In this document: piece after piece, positions 31,563 to 40,277 of the stretch | Position numbering within the stretch: the first letter of the stretch is position 1 | How the letters are laid out: every line of letters begins with the position of its first letter | Assembly (NCBI RefSeq): GCF_900111685.1 | Contig: NZ_FOHX01000024.1 | Span: forward strand, 62,001-126,000 | DNA length: 64,000 nucleotides | Direction: 5' to 3' | Source of the DNA: Nonomuraea wenchangensis | GTDB taxonomy: Bacteria > Actinomycetota > Actinomycetes > Streptosporangiales > Streptosporangiaceae | Position numbers and translations under genes: made by a program | Notes under the pieces: generated by a model | The model's input: only the letters and a program-made list of their open reading frames with translations | What the model was told of the DNA's origin: nothing | The model's database searches: none

Positions 31563-32472
31563 GGTGATCGACGGCGACCCGTCAGGCCGCCGCGGCGGGT
31601 ACAGCTCCGACGCGGCGGGCCTCGGCAGGCTGCGCGCGGGGGCCTTCGTGGCCCCCGCACTCCTGCTGATCGCGGCGTTCCTCGTCTTCCCCGCGCTCTG
31701 GGTGCTCTACCTGGGGCTGACCAACTACCGTCTCACCGGCGCCGCGGCGGCCGAGCCGCAGTTCGTGGGGCTGGACAACTTCCTGGACGCGGTCGCCAAC
31801 CCGACGTTCTGGAACTCCACCTGGCTCACCCTGCAGTTCGTGCTCGGCTCGGCCGTCATCGGCCAGGTCGTGCTCGGCTTCACCATCGCCTGGGTGCTGC
31901 GCGACCGGCGCGGGCCGCTCAAGCGGCTGGTCGAGGGCCTGGTCATCCTGGCCTGGATCCTGCCGAGCGCCGTGGTGTCGTTCCTGTGGGTGGCGCTGCT
32001 CGACCGCGACGGCGGCACGCTCAACGCGCTGCTCGGCATCCCGGGCTTCGCGTGGCTGCTCGACCACCCGATGTTGTCGATCATCATCTTCAACACCTGG
32101 CGCGGCACGGCGTTCTCGATGATGTTGTACGGCGCCGCACTCGGCAACGTCCCGCCCTCGCACCTGGAGAGCGCCCGCCTGGCCGGCGCCTCCGGCTGGC
32201 AGCAGCTCCGCGACGTGGTCTTCCCGCACATCCGCGGCCACATCCTGACGAACCTGCTGCTGATCAGCCTGTGGACGTTCAACGACTTCAGCCCGTTCCT
32301 GCTCACGGCGGGCGGACCCGACGGCCGGTCCGAGGTGCTGGCCGTGCACGTCTACAAGGTCGCGCTGCAGAGCGGCGAGCTGGGCTACGGGGCCGCGGTC
32401 TCCACGATCATCCTGCTCATCAACCTGGTCGTGGCGGTGTTCTACCTGCGGCTGCTCAGGAGCAAGAAATGA
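31537..32472 (+). CDS. Sugar ABC transporter permease 1 (MalF type)
   Basis: A 311-residue inner-membrane permease with six helices. The cytoplasmic EAA loop that docks the ATPase is ESARLAGASGWQQLRDVVFP. It starts at GTG 31537, inside the end of the lipoprotein gene, with GAAGGA 7 bases upstream. It overlaps the second permease by 4 bases (ATGA). Confidence 0.92.
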   Translation: MAQAISPPEVIDGDPSGRRGGYSSDAAGLGRLRAGAFVAPALLLIAAFLVFPALWVLYLGLTNYRLTGAAAAEPQFVGLDNFLDAVANPTFWNSTWLTLQFVLGSAVIGQVVLGFTIAWVLRDRRGPLKRLVEGLVILAWILPSAVVSFLWVALLDRDGGTLNALLGIPGFAWLLDHPMLSIIIFNTWRGTAFSMMLYGAALGNVPPSHLESARLAGASGWQQLRDVVFPHIRGHILTNLLLISLWTFNDFSPFLLTAGGPDGRSEVLAVHVYKVALQSGELGYGAAVSTIILLINLVVAVFYLRLLRSKK

Positions 32473-33290
32473 CGCCCCGCTTCGTCCTGGGCCGGATCGG
32501 CTTCTACACGCTGATCGCGGTGCTGCTGGCGTTCTTCACGATCCCGCTGCTGTGGCTGGTGACCGCGCCGTTCACCTCCGACCCCACCTACGAGGTGCGG
32601 ATGCCGGACTTCACCTGGGAGAACTTCCAGGCGGTCCTGGAGCATCCGTACGCGCTGCCGTCGCTGTGGAACTCGCTGGTGCTGTCGGTGGGGACGGCGC
32701 TGCTGGTCGTGGTGATGGCGGCGCTGGCGGCGTACGCGCTGAGCCGGGTGCGGCTGCCGGGGCGCGACGCGCTGCTCTACGCGCTGCTGCTGCTGTCGTC
32801 GATCATCACCGGGACCGCGGCCATGGTGCCGCTGTTCCAGCTCGCCGTGGAGCTCAACCTCATCGACTCGCAGCTCGGGCTGATCCTCATCCTGACCGGC
32901 GGGCTGCTGCCGGCGGCGATCTTCATGCTCAAGGACTTCATGGACTCCACGCCGAAGTCGTACGAGGAGTCCGCGCGGGTCTTCGGCGCCTCGCCGCTGC
33001 AGATCGTGCGGCACGTGGTCGTCCCCCTGGTGCGGCCGGGGCTGGCGACCATCGCCGTGTGGTCGATCGCCAACGTGTGGGGGAACTTCCTCATGCCGTA
33101 CCTGCTGCTGAGCGACGTGGAGAAGCAGCCGGCGGCGGTGATCACGTACACGCTGTACACCGAGGGCGGGCAGGCCAACCTGCGCATGCTGTCCACGTTC
33201 GGGCTGCTCTACTCGGTCCCCGTGGTGCTCATGTACCTGTTCGTCAGCAAGAAATACGGCTTCCGCTTCCACGGAGGGATCAAGCGCTAA
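32469..33290 (+). CDS. Sugar ABC transporter permease 2 (MalG type)
   Basis: A 273-residue permease of the carbohydrate uptake CUT1 type with six helices. The EAA loop is ESARVFGASPLQIVRHVVVP. The C-terminus ends KKYGFRFHGGIKR, close to the usual MalG-type ending. It overlaps its neighbours by 4 bases and by 1 base (TAATG). Confidence 0.93.
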   Translation: MTPRFVLGRIGFYTLIAVLLAFFTIPLLWLVTAPFTSDPTYEVRMPDFTWENFQAVLEHPYALPSLWNSLVLSVGTALLVVVMAALAAYALSRVRLPGRDALLYALLLLSSIITGTAAMVPLFQLAVELNLIDSQLGLILILTGGLLPAAIFMLKDFMDSTPKSYEESARVFGASPLQIVRHVVVPLVRPGLATIAVWSIANVWGNFLMPYLLLSDVEKQPAAVITYTLYTEGGQANLRMLSTFGLLYSVPVVLMYLFVSKKYGFRFHGGIKR

Positions 33291-34357
33291 TGGCCGCCAT
33301 CGAACTACGCGGGCTGACGAAGGTCTACCCGGGCGGAGTGAAAGCGCTCGACGCGCTCGACCTGGTCATCCCCGACGGCGAGTTCTTCGCGCTGCTCGGG
33401 CCCTCCGGTTGCGGCAAGACCACGCTGCTGCGCACGATCGCCGGGCTGGAGGCCGCTTCCGGCGGGTCCGTGCTCATCGGCGAGCGCGACGTCACCGGCA
33501 CCCAGCCGGGCGGGCGCGACGTGGCCATGGTCTTCCAGGACTACGCGCTGTTCCCGCACATGGACGTCACCGACAACATCGCCTACCCGCTGCGGATCAA
33601 GAAGGTCGACAAGGCCACGCGCCGCGACAAGGCCGCCGAGGTCGGGGCGCGGCTCGGGCTGGAGCAGCTGATGGACCGGCGGCCCGGCCAGCTCTCCGGC
33701 GGCCAGCAGCAGCGGGTCGCGCTGGCGCGGGTCATGGCCACGCAGGCGCAGGCGTTCCTGTTCGACGAGCCGCTGTCCAACCTGGACGCCCGGCTGCGGC
33801 TGGAGGCGCGTACGTTCCTGAAGAAGCTGCAGCGCGAGCTCGGCGTCACCACCGTCTTCGTCACCCACGACCAGGCCGAGGCCCTCGCCATGGCCGACCG
33901 GATGGCCGTGATGGAAGCGGGACACATCCGGCAGATCGGCACACCGGCCGAGGTGTTCCGGCGGCCCGTCAACACGTTCGTGGCCGGCTTCATCGGCTCC
34001 ACACCGATGAATCTGCTCGACGGGCTCGTCCGAGGTGACACGCTGGAGGTGGCAGGCTGCAAGGTGGCCGTCCCCGCCCTCGCGGAGGGCCGGCTGAGCG
34101 ACGGAGAGAAGATCGTGTACGGCGTCCGCCCCGAGTACATGACCTACTCGGACGAGCCCGCGGAGGGCGGAATAGGCGGGAAGGTGGCCATCGTGGAGAA
34201 CCTCGGCGCCTCCCACCTGGTGACGCTCGACGTCAACGACGTGATCGTGCAGGCCGTCGTGCCCGAGGGCAGCGAGCCCGCCGTCGGCGACGACGGCTAC
34301 GCCGTGCCCAGGAGCGATCGCGCGCTGGTCTACCGGGACGGGGAGCTGGTGTCATGA
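33290..34357 (+). CDS. Sugar ABC transporter ATP-binding protein
   Basis: A 355-residue CUT1-type ATPase. Walker A is GPSGCGKTT, the Q-loop lies in MVFQDYALFPHM, the signature is QLSGGQQQRVALARV, Walker B is AFLFDEPLSNLDA, and the H-loop is VTHDQAEA. A TOBE-type C-terminal domain (about 235-355, including IVYGVRPEYM) follows. Having its own ATPase means this importer need not rely on a shared MsiK-type ATPase. It overlaps the PHP gene by 4 bases. Confidence 0.93.
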   Translation: MAAIELRGLTKVYPGGVKALDALDLVIPDGEFFALLGPSGCGKTTLLRTIAGLEAASGGSVLIGERDVTGTQPGGRDVAMVFQDYALFPHMDVTDNIAYPLRIKKVDKATRRDKAAEVGARLGLEQLMDRRPGQLSGGQQQRVALARVMATQAQAFLFDEPLSNLDARLRLEARTFLKKLQRELGVTTVFVTHDQAEALAMADRMAVMEAGHIRQIGTPAEVFRRPVNTFVAGFIGSTPMNLLDGLVRGDTLEVAGCKVAVPALAEGRLSDGEKIVYGVRPEYMTYSDEPAEGGIGGKVAIVENLGASHLVTLDVNDVIVQAVVPEGSEPAVGDDGYAVPRSDRALVYRDGELVS

Positions 34358-35532
34358 GAGGCCACTGGAGTCTGGACGACCGGCTGGAGCGGATCCTGCG
34401 CGAGGTGCCCTTCGAGGTCCCGCCCGGCACCGCCGCCGTCACCGTCCGGCTGTCGTACGACCGCGCGCAGGGCGTGCTCGACCTGGGCTGCGGCGCGCCC
34501 GACGGCTTCCGCGGCTGGTCGGGCGGCGCGCGCGACACCTACACGATCACCCCGTCGTGGGCCACCCCCGGCTACCTGCCAGGCGAGCCCGAGCCCGGCA
34601 CCTGGCACGTGTGGCTGCGGCTGCACCGCATCCCGCCGCAGGGCCTCGATTTCACCCTGGAGATCGAGACCTCCGGCACGGTCCCGCCCGAGCCGGTCGT
34701 CGAGGAGCCGCCGCACGGCGAGCGCCCGCCGAGGCGCGACATCCCAGGCGTCGACGGCCTGAGCTGGTACGCCGGCGACTTCCACGCCCACACCGTGCAC
34801 AGCGACGGCGCGCTCAGCATCGCCGAGCTGGCCGAGCTGGCCCACGGGCGCGGGCTCGACTTCCTGGCCGTCACCGACCACAACACCGTGAGCCACCACC
34901 CCTGGCTCGCCAAGGTGGGCCGGGGCGTCACGCTCATCCCCGGCCAGGAGGTCACCACCGACCGCGGCCACGCCAACGTCTTCGGCGACGTCGGCTGGGT
35001 CGACTTCCGCGAGCCCGCCGACTCCTGGGCCGAGCACGCCGAGCGGGCCGGCGGCATCATGTCGGTCAACCACCCGCTCGGCGGCGACTGCGCCTGGCTG
35101 CTGCCGCTCGACGGGCGCACCCGGCACGCCGAGGTGTGGCACTCGGGCTGGTGGGACCGCCGCTGGGGCGCCCCGATCGCCTGGGCGCAGTCCTGGCGCG
35201 ACGACGTGATCGCGATCGGCGGCAGCGACTTCCACCGCCCCGGCTCCGACGGGCTGCCCGGCGAGCCCACGACCTGGGTGCTGGCCGAGGACCCCGGCAC
35301 GGTGCTCGACGGGGTGCGCGCCGGGCGCGTGGCGATCTCCGCGGGCCCGGACGCGCCGCTGCTGCTGCGGCTGGGCGACGAACTGCTGGCGCTCGACGCC
35401 GACGGGCTGGTCCTGGTCCGGCCCACCGGCGAGCGTCAGGTGATCCGCGGTGACCGGGTGCTGGTGCGCGGCATGGACGGGCCGCACCGGCTGGAGACGT
35501 ACGAGAACGAGGTGATGGGGCTGTGCCAGTAG
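34354..35532 (+). CDS. PHP-domain metallohydrolase (CehA/McbA family)
   Basis: A 392-residue predicted metal-dependent hydrolase. The N-terminal 135 residues form a beta-rich region of unknown role. The PHP domain then shows the metal-binding motifs WYAGDFHAHTVHSDGA, VTDHNTVSHH, PGQEVTTDRGHAN and GGSDFHRPG. PHP proteins are mostly phosphoesterases; CehA/McbA members include carbaryl esterase. In this operon it may remove a phosphate or ester group from the imported glycoside. No signal peptide is visible, so it acts in the cytoplasm. Confidence 0.88.
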   Translation: MRGHWSLDDRLERILREVPFEVPPGTAAVTVRLSYDRAQGVLDLGCGAPDGFRGWSGGARDTYTITPSWATPGYLPGEPEPGTWHVWLRLHRIPPQGLDFTLEIETSGTVPPEPVVEEPPHGERPPRRDIPGVDGLSWYAGDFHAHTVHSDGALSIAELAELAHGRGLDFLAVTDHNTVSHHPWLAKVGRGVTLIPGQEVTTDRGHANVFGDVGWVDFREPADSWAEHAERAGGIMSVNHPLGGDCAWLLPLDGRTRHAEVWHSGWWDRRWGAPIAWAQSWRDDVIAIGGSDFHRPGSDGLPGEPTTWVLAEDPGTVLDGVRAGRVAISAGPDAPLLLRLGDELLALDADGLVLVRPTGERQVIRGDRVLVRGMDGPHRLETYENEVMGLCQ

Positions 35533-36422
35533 TGAAGGTCGCGAACGCGCCGGTGAGCTTCGGGGTGTTCGAGCTGAGCGACGCGCCGCCGCCGCTCGGG
35601 CCCGACGCCATGGTCCAGGCGCTGGCCGGGGCCGGGTACGAAGGCATCGACTCCGGGCCGATCGGCTACCTCGGCACCGGCTCCGAGCTGGCCGACCGGC
35701 TGGCCGGCAGCGGGCTGCTGCTCGCGGGCGGCTGGGTGGACCTGCGCTACGGCGACGCCGAGGCGTACGCGCGGGGGTTGCCCGCGCTGGAGGCGGCGCT
35801 GGACGTCTTCGCCGCCGCGCCCCCCGCGCCCGACGGCTTCGCGCCCCGGCCCACGCTGGCCTGCTCGGGCTCGGCGGAGCGGTTCGCGCGGCCCGGCGGG
35901 AGCGTTCCAGGGCTCGCGGCGGGGGAGTGGCCGGCCTACGCCGCCCGCGTGCAGGAGGCCGCCGACCGCTGCCGCGAGCGCGGCCTCGAACCCGCCTTCC
36001 ACCACCACCTCGGCACCTACGTCGAGACGCCCGACGACGTCGAGCGGCTGCTGGAGCTGACCGACGTCCAGCTCTGCCTGGACACCGGCCACCTGCTGCT
36101 GGCCGGCGGCGACCCCGTGACCGCGCTGCGCGCCTGGGCCGGCCGGGTCGGCCACGTGCACATCAAGGACGGCGACACCAAGATCCTGGCCGCCGCCCTC
36201 GCCGACGGCGTCGACCTGCGCGAGCTCATGGGCCGCGGCGGCTTCGCGCCGCTCGGCGAGGGCGAGCTCGACCTGCCCGGCGTCGTGCGCACGCTGGACG
36301 AGATCGGCTACTCGGGCTGGGTCGTCATCGAGCAGGACACCCTCCCGGGCCGGCGCACCGTCGAGCAGAACATCGCCGACCAGGCCGCCAACCGCCACAA
36401 GCTGAAGGAACTGGGACTGTGA
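35523..36422 (+). CDS. Sugar phosphate isomerase/epimerase (IolE-like TIM barrel)
   Basis: A 299-residue AP_endonuc_2-type TIM barrel. The start VANAPVSFGVFE and AGYEGIDSGPIGYLG resemble inosose-dehydratase-like proteins in inositol clusters. Metal ligands are likely in FHHHLGTYVE, LDTGHLLLAGGDP, VHIKDG and VIEQD. It could supply the IolE step missing from the leftward operon, but related proteins act on other keto sugars. The GTG start overlaps the end of the PHP gene by 10 bases. Confidence 0.87.
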   Translation: MPVVKVANAPVSFGVFELSDAPPPLGPDAMVQALAGAGYEGIDSGPIGYLGTGSELADRLAGSGLLLAGGWVDLRYGDAEAYARGLPALEAALDVFAAAPPAPDGFAPRPTLACSGSAERFARPGGSVPGLAAGEWPAYAARVQEAADRCRERGLEPAFHHHLGTYVETPDDVERLLELTDVQLCLDTGHLLLAGGDPVTALRAWAGRVGHVHIKDGDTKILAAALADGVDLRELMGRGGFAPLGEGELDLPGVVRTLDEIGYSGWVVIEQDTLPGRRTVEQNIADQAANRHKLKELGL

Positions 36423-37492
36423 GAATCGCGCTCATCGGATGCGGCGCCGTCACGCAGGCGGTGTACGTGCCGCTGCTGTCCAGGCGCCGCGACCTGTTCG
36501 AGGTGGCCGCCGTCTGCGACCTGTCGCGCACGCTGGCCGACGCCGTCGGCGACCGGCTCGGCGCGCCCGGCCGCTACACCGCGCTGGAGGACATGCTCGA
36601 CGCGGGCGGTTTCGAGGCCGTGCTCGTGCTCGCCTCGGGCTCCCACGGCGAGACCGTGCGCCGCGCGCTCGCCGCCGGCTACGCCGTGCTGTGCGAGAAG
36701 CCGCTCGCGCTCACCCGCGCCGAGGTGGCCGCGCTGCCCGAGGGGCGGCTCATGGTCGGCTACATGAAGCAGTACGACCCCGCCGTACGCCGGGCCGAGG
36801 AGCTGCTGGCCGAGCTGGGCGGCCCCGGAGCGGTGCGCGCCGTCGAGGTGACCGTGCTGCACCCGAGCGCGCAGTCGCAGCTCGCCTTCGCCAACCTCAC
36901 CCAGGCCCGCGACGTGGACGCCGGCCTGCTCGACTCCCTGCGGGCCGCCGAGCGCGAGCTGGCGATCGCCGCGGTGGGCGAGTCCGAGCCGGTGCGCGAC
37001 CTGTACGGCATCTCACTCGGCTCGATCTGCCACGACCTGTCGCTGCTGCGCAGGTTCACCGGCTCGCCGGCGGAGATCTCGCACGTCGAGACCTGGGGGC
37101 CCGCGCCCGGCTCTGTGGAGATCTCCGGTGCGCTTCCCGTACGGGGCCGCTTCTCCATCCGCTGGCACTACCTGGAGGACTACCCGGCCTACCGGGAGAC
37201 GGTGGCCGTCCACCACGACGCCGGCACACTGGAGCTGGTCTTCCCCGCGCCCTACCTGATGAACGCCCCCACCACGCTCACCGTCGTGTCGGGAGCCGAG
37301 AGCCGCAACGAGTACCGCGACGTCACCGAGGCGTTCGAGGTGCAGCTCGCCGCCTTCCACGCCTTCGTCAACGACGGCAAACCGCCGCTCACCGACGCCG
37401 GGGGCGCGCTGGAGGACATCGTCACCGCGCAGCGCATCGCCGCGCGTTACGCCGCGCAGCATGGTCTGCCGATCGGAGGAGAGGCCGCGTGA
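36419..37492 (+). CDS. Gfo/Idh/MocA family oxidoreductase
   Basis: A 357-residue NAD(P)-dependent dehydrogenase. The Rossmann motif is ALIGCGAVTQ, the family lysine lies in LCEKPLALTRAEV, and the C-terminal domain has GSICHDLSLLRRFTG. It is longer in the C-terminal domain than typical myo-inositol dehydrogenase, so IolG activity is possible but not assured. Oxidation of a glycoside sugar before mannosidase action is another option. It overlaps both neighbours by 4 bases (GTGA). Confidence 0.88.
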   Translation: MRIALIGCGAVTQAVYVPLLSRRRDLFEVAAVCDLSRTLADAVGDRLGAPGRYTALEDMLDAGGFEAVLVLASGSHGETVRRALAAGYAVLCEKPLALTRAEVAALPEGRLMVGYMKQYDPAVRRAEELLAELGGPGAVRAVEVTVLHPSAQSQLAFANLTQARDVDAGLLDSLRAAERELAIAAVGESEPVRDLYGISLGSICHDLSLLRRFTGSPAEISHVETWGPAPGSVEISGALPVRGRFSIRWHYLEDYPAYRETVAVHHDAGTLELVFPAPYLMNAPTTLTVVSGAESRNEYRDVTEAFEVQLAAFHAFVNDGKPPLTDAGGALEDIVTAQRIAARYAAQHGLPIGGEAA

Positions 37493-40242
37493 GCGCGGAG
37501 ATCGTGCCTACGGAGATCGTCGTCGTCCCGCACACCCATTGGGACCGCGAGTGGTACGAACCGTTCCAGCGGTTCCGGCTGCGCCTGGTGGCGCTGCTGG
37601 ACGAGGTGCTCGACACGATGGAACGCGAGCCCGGCTACCACTTCACCCTCGACGGCCAGCTCGCCTGCGTGGACGACTACCTGGAGGTGCGGCCGGAGAA
37701 CCGCGACCGGATCGCCGCCCTGGTCGAGTCGGGACGGCTCGCGATCGGGCCGTGGCAGATCCTGCTGGACGAGTTCCTGTGCTCGGGCGAGAACATCGTC
37801 CGCAACCTCGAACTCGGCATGGACCGGGCCGACAAGCTGGGCGGCGCGATGCCGGTCGGCTACCTGCCCGACATGTTCGGCCACACCGCCCAGATGCCGC
37901 AGATCCTGCGCAAGGCCGGGCTGCTGCACGCCTGCGTCTACCGGGGCGTGCCGTCCTCCGTCACCACCGACGCCTTCGCCTGGGTCGCCCCCGACGGCAC
38001 CGCCATCCGCACCCAATACCTCCCGGCCGGCGGCTACGGCAACGGCGCCCACCTGTTCCACGACCCCGACGGGCTGGCCGAGCGGGCGGCGACGTTCGTC
38101 ACCACCATGCGCCGCTGGCACGGGCCCGAGGGGTCGCTGCTCGCGATGTACGGCACCGACCACTCCGCGCCGGTGCGCGGCCTGCCCGACATGGTGGCCG
38201 CGATCGGCGCCCGCATGGACACCCTGTCCGGCTACGTCGGCGCGTACTCCGGCGACGTGACGGGCCTGCCCGCCGTGCCCGGCGAGCTCCGCTCCCACGC
38301 CCGCGCCAACATCCTGCCCGGCGTCATCTCCATCCGCCCCCACCTCAAGCAGGCCATGGGCCGCGCCGAGCGCATGGTCGAGCGCTACGCCGAGCCGTTC
38401 GCCGCGCTCTGGGGCGGCGAGTGGCCCGGCCGCTTCCTCGACATGGCCTGGTGGCGGCTCGTGGACGCCAGCGGCCACGACTCGGTGACCGGCTGCGGCG
38501 TGGACGAGACCGCCCAGCAGGTGGCCGCCCGCATCGCCGAGGCCGAACACCTCGGCCAGGCCGTACGCGACATGGTGACCGCCCGCCTCGCCGCCACCGT
38601 GCCCACGGAGGGCACCCTCGTGGTCAACCCCACGCCCGCCGCCCGCACCGGCGTCGTCCTCCTGGACGTCGCCGGCCTTGACCCCCTCATGGACCACTCC
38701 GGCGCGGTCGTCCCCGTCCAGCCCCTGGAGTACGCCCCCACGCTCCTGCTCGACGAGGAGATGGACCCCGCCACGGCCCTCACCTTCGTCCACGGCACCG
38801 AGCTGTACGGCCAGCACATCACCGGCTGGTCCGTCGAGGACGGCGTACTGACCTTCACCGTGGCCCGCACCACCACGCTCGCCTTCGACGTCGCCGACCT
38901 CCGTGACGCCCTCGACGGCGTCACCCGCGTCCGCATCGAGGCCGAGCCCCGCCGCACGGTCGCCGCCCTGGTCCAGGTCCCGCCGCTCGGCCACACCAGC
39001 GTGCGCCCCGAGCCGCACGCCCAGGTGTTCACCGCGCCCGCCCCTGGCGACGACGAGGAGACCGGCATCCACGACCCGGCGTGCTGGCTCGCCTCCGACG
39101 TCGCCCCCCTCCCCGCGCGCGGCGACGAGGAGATCCTCGACAACGGGCTGCTCCGCGTCACCATCGCCGCCGACGGCACGCTGACGCTCGTCGGCGCGGA
39201 CGGCACCACCGTCACCGGCGCGGGCCGCATCGTGGACGGCGGCGACGTCGGCGACACCTACAACTACGCGCCGCCCGCTCACGACCTGCTCGTCTCCGAA
39301 CCGGTCGCGGTCGAGACCGAGCTCATCCACACGGGGCCGCTGGTGGCCGTGGTGGAGGTGCGCAGGACGTACGAGTGGCCGGCCGCGGGCGACGGCATCC
39401 CCGAGACCCCCGAGCTCCCGGCCCGGTCGCGGACCTTCCGCCTGGAGCGGACCGTCGTCACCACCCGGGTCGAACTCCGCTCCGGCGAGCCCTTCGTCCG
39501 GCTCCGGCTCGACTTCGACAACCGCTGCGACGACCACCGCGTCCGCTTCCACGTGCCCCTGCCGGAGGCGGCCACGGAGTCCCACGCCGAAGGCCAGTTC
39601 GCGGTCGTCACCCGCGGGCTGAGCGCCGAGGCCGGCTGCGGCGAGACCCCGCTGCCCACCTTCCCCGCCTCCTCCTGGGTGGCCGCGGGCGGCGCCGCCG
39701 TGCTGCTGGAGCACGTCACCGAGTACGAGCTGACCGGTGACGGCGAACTCGCCCTGACCCTGCTCCGCTCGGCCGGCTACCTCTCACGCAACCGCAACGC
39801 CCTCCGCCCCGAGCCCGCCGGCCCTCAGCTCCCGACCCCGGCCGCGCAGTCGCGCGGGCTGCGCTCGCTCAACCTCGCGCTGATGCCGTGCGCGTCCTGG
39901 CAGCAGGCGCCGCCCGCCGCCGAGGTCTTCCGCCACGACCTGGTGACCGTCGCGGGCACCGGCGAGCCGTCACTGCCGCTGCCGGAGCCGGCGTACGGGC
40001 TGTCGGTGACGGGCGAGGGCGTGACCATGACCTCGCTGCGGATGCGCGACGACTGGCACGAGCTGCGCGTCGTCGCCCTCACCCCGGACGCCACCGAGGC
40101 GGTCGTCACGGGCGGCCTCACCGAGGCCCGCCACGCCGACCTCCGCGGCCGCCCCGGCGACCCCCTGCCGGTGACCGACGGCACGCTCCGGCTTCCCCTG
40201 AACCCCTGGGAGATCGCCACCATCCAGTTTCGCAAACTCTGA
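37489..40242 (+). CDS. GH38 family alpha-mannosidase
   Basis: A 917-residue glycoside hydrolase of family 38, which cleaves alpha-mannosides with retention and needs zinc. Zinc ligands lie in PHTHWDREWY (His17, Asp19), the nucleophile is in GYLPDMFGHTAQMP (Asp128), and a further zinc-ligand histidine is probable in GTDHSAP. The middle helical domain contains DASGHDSVTGCGVDE, and the C-terminal beta domains make up about half the protein. There is no signal peptide, so it acts on imported substrate. It is the last gene of the operon. Confidence 0.93.
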   Translation: MSAEIVPTEIVVVPHTHWDREWYEPFQRFRLRLVALLDEVLDTMEREPGYHFTLDGQLACVDDYLEVRPENRDRIAALVESGRLAIGPWQILLDEFLCSGENIVRNLELGMDRADKLGGAMPVGYLPDMFGHTAQMPQILRKAGLLHACVYRGVPSSVTTDAFAWVAPDGTAIRTQYLPAGGYGNGAHLFHDPDGLAERAATFVTTMRRWHGPEGSLLAMYGTDHSAPVRGLPDMVAAIGARMDTLSGYVGAYSGDVTGLPAVPGELRSHARANILPGVISIRPHLKQAMGRAERMVERYAEPFAALWGGEWPGRFLDMAWWRLVDASGHDSVTGCGVDETAQQVAARIAEAEHLGQAVRDMVTARLAATVPTEGTLVVNPTPAARTGVVLLDVAGLDPLMDHSGAVVPVQPLEYAPTLLLDEEMDPATALTFVHGTELYGQHITGWSVEDGVLTFTVARTTTLAFDVADLRDALDGVTRVRIEAEPRRTVAALVQVPPLGHTSVRPEPHAQVFTAPAPGDDEETGIHDPACWLASDVAPLPARGDEEILDNGLLRVTIAADGTLTLVGADGTTVTGAGRIVDGGDVGDTYNYAPPAHDLLVSEPVAVETELIHTGPLVAVVEVRRTYEWPAAGDGIPETPELPARSRTFRLERTVVTTRVELRSGEPFVRLRLDFDNRCDDHRVRFHVPLPEAATESHAEGQFAVVTRGLSAEAGCGETPLPTFPASSWVAAGGAAVLLEHVTEYELTGDGELALTLLRSAGYLSRNRNALRPEPAGPQLPTPAAQSRGLRSLNLALMPCASWQQAPPAAEVFRHDLVTVAGTGEPSLPLPEPAYGLSVTGEGVTMTSLRMRDDWHELRVVALTPDATEAVVTGGLTEARHADLRGRPGDPLPVTDGTLRLPLNPWEIATIQFRKL

Positions 40243-40277
40243 GTAACGAATCGAACGCGAGTAGTAATGTTCGCGGC

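Noticed and set aside
37447..39714. Long open frame antisense to the alpha-mannosidase gene
   Set aside because: Its translation is Gly/Val/His-rich low complexity with no family likeness; long antisense frames are expected in GC-rich coding DNA.
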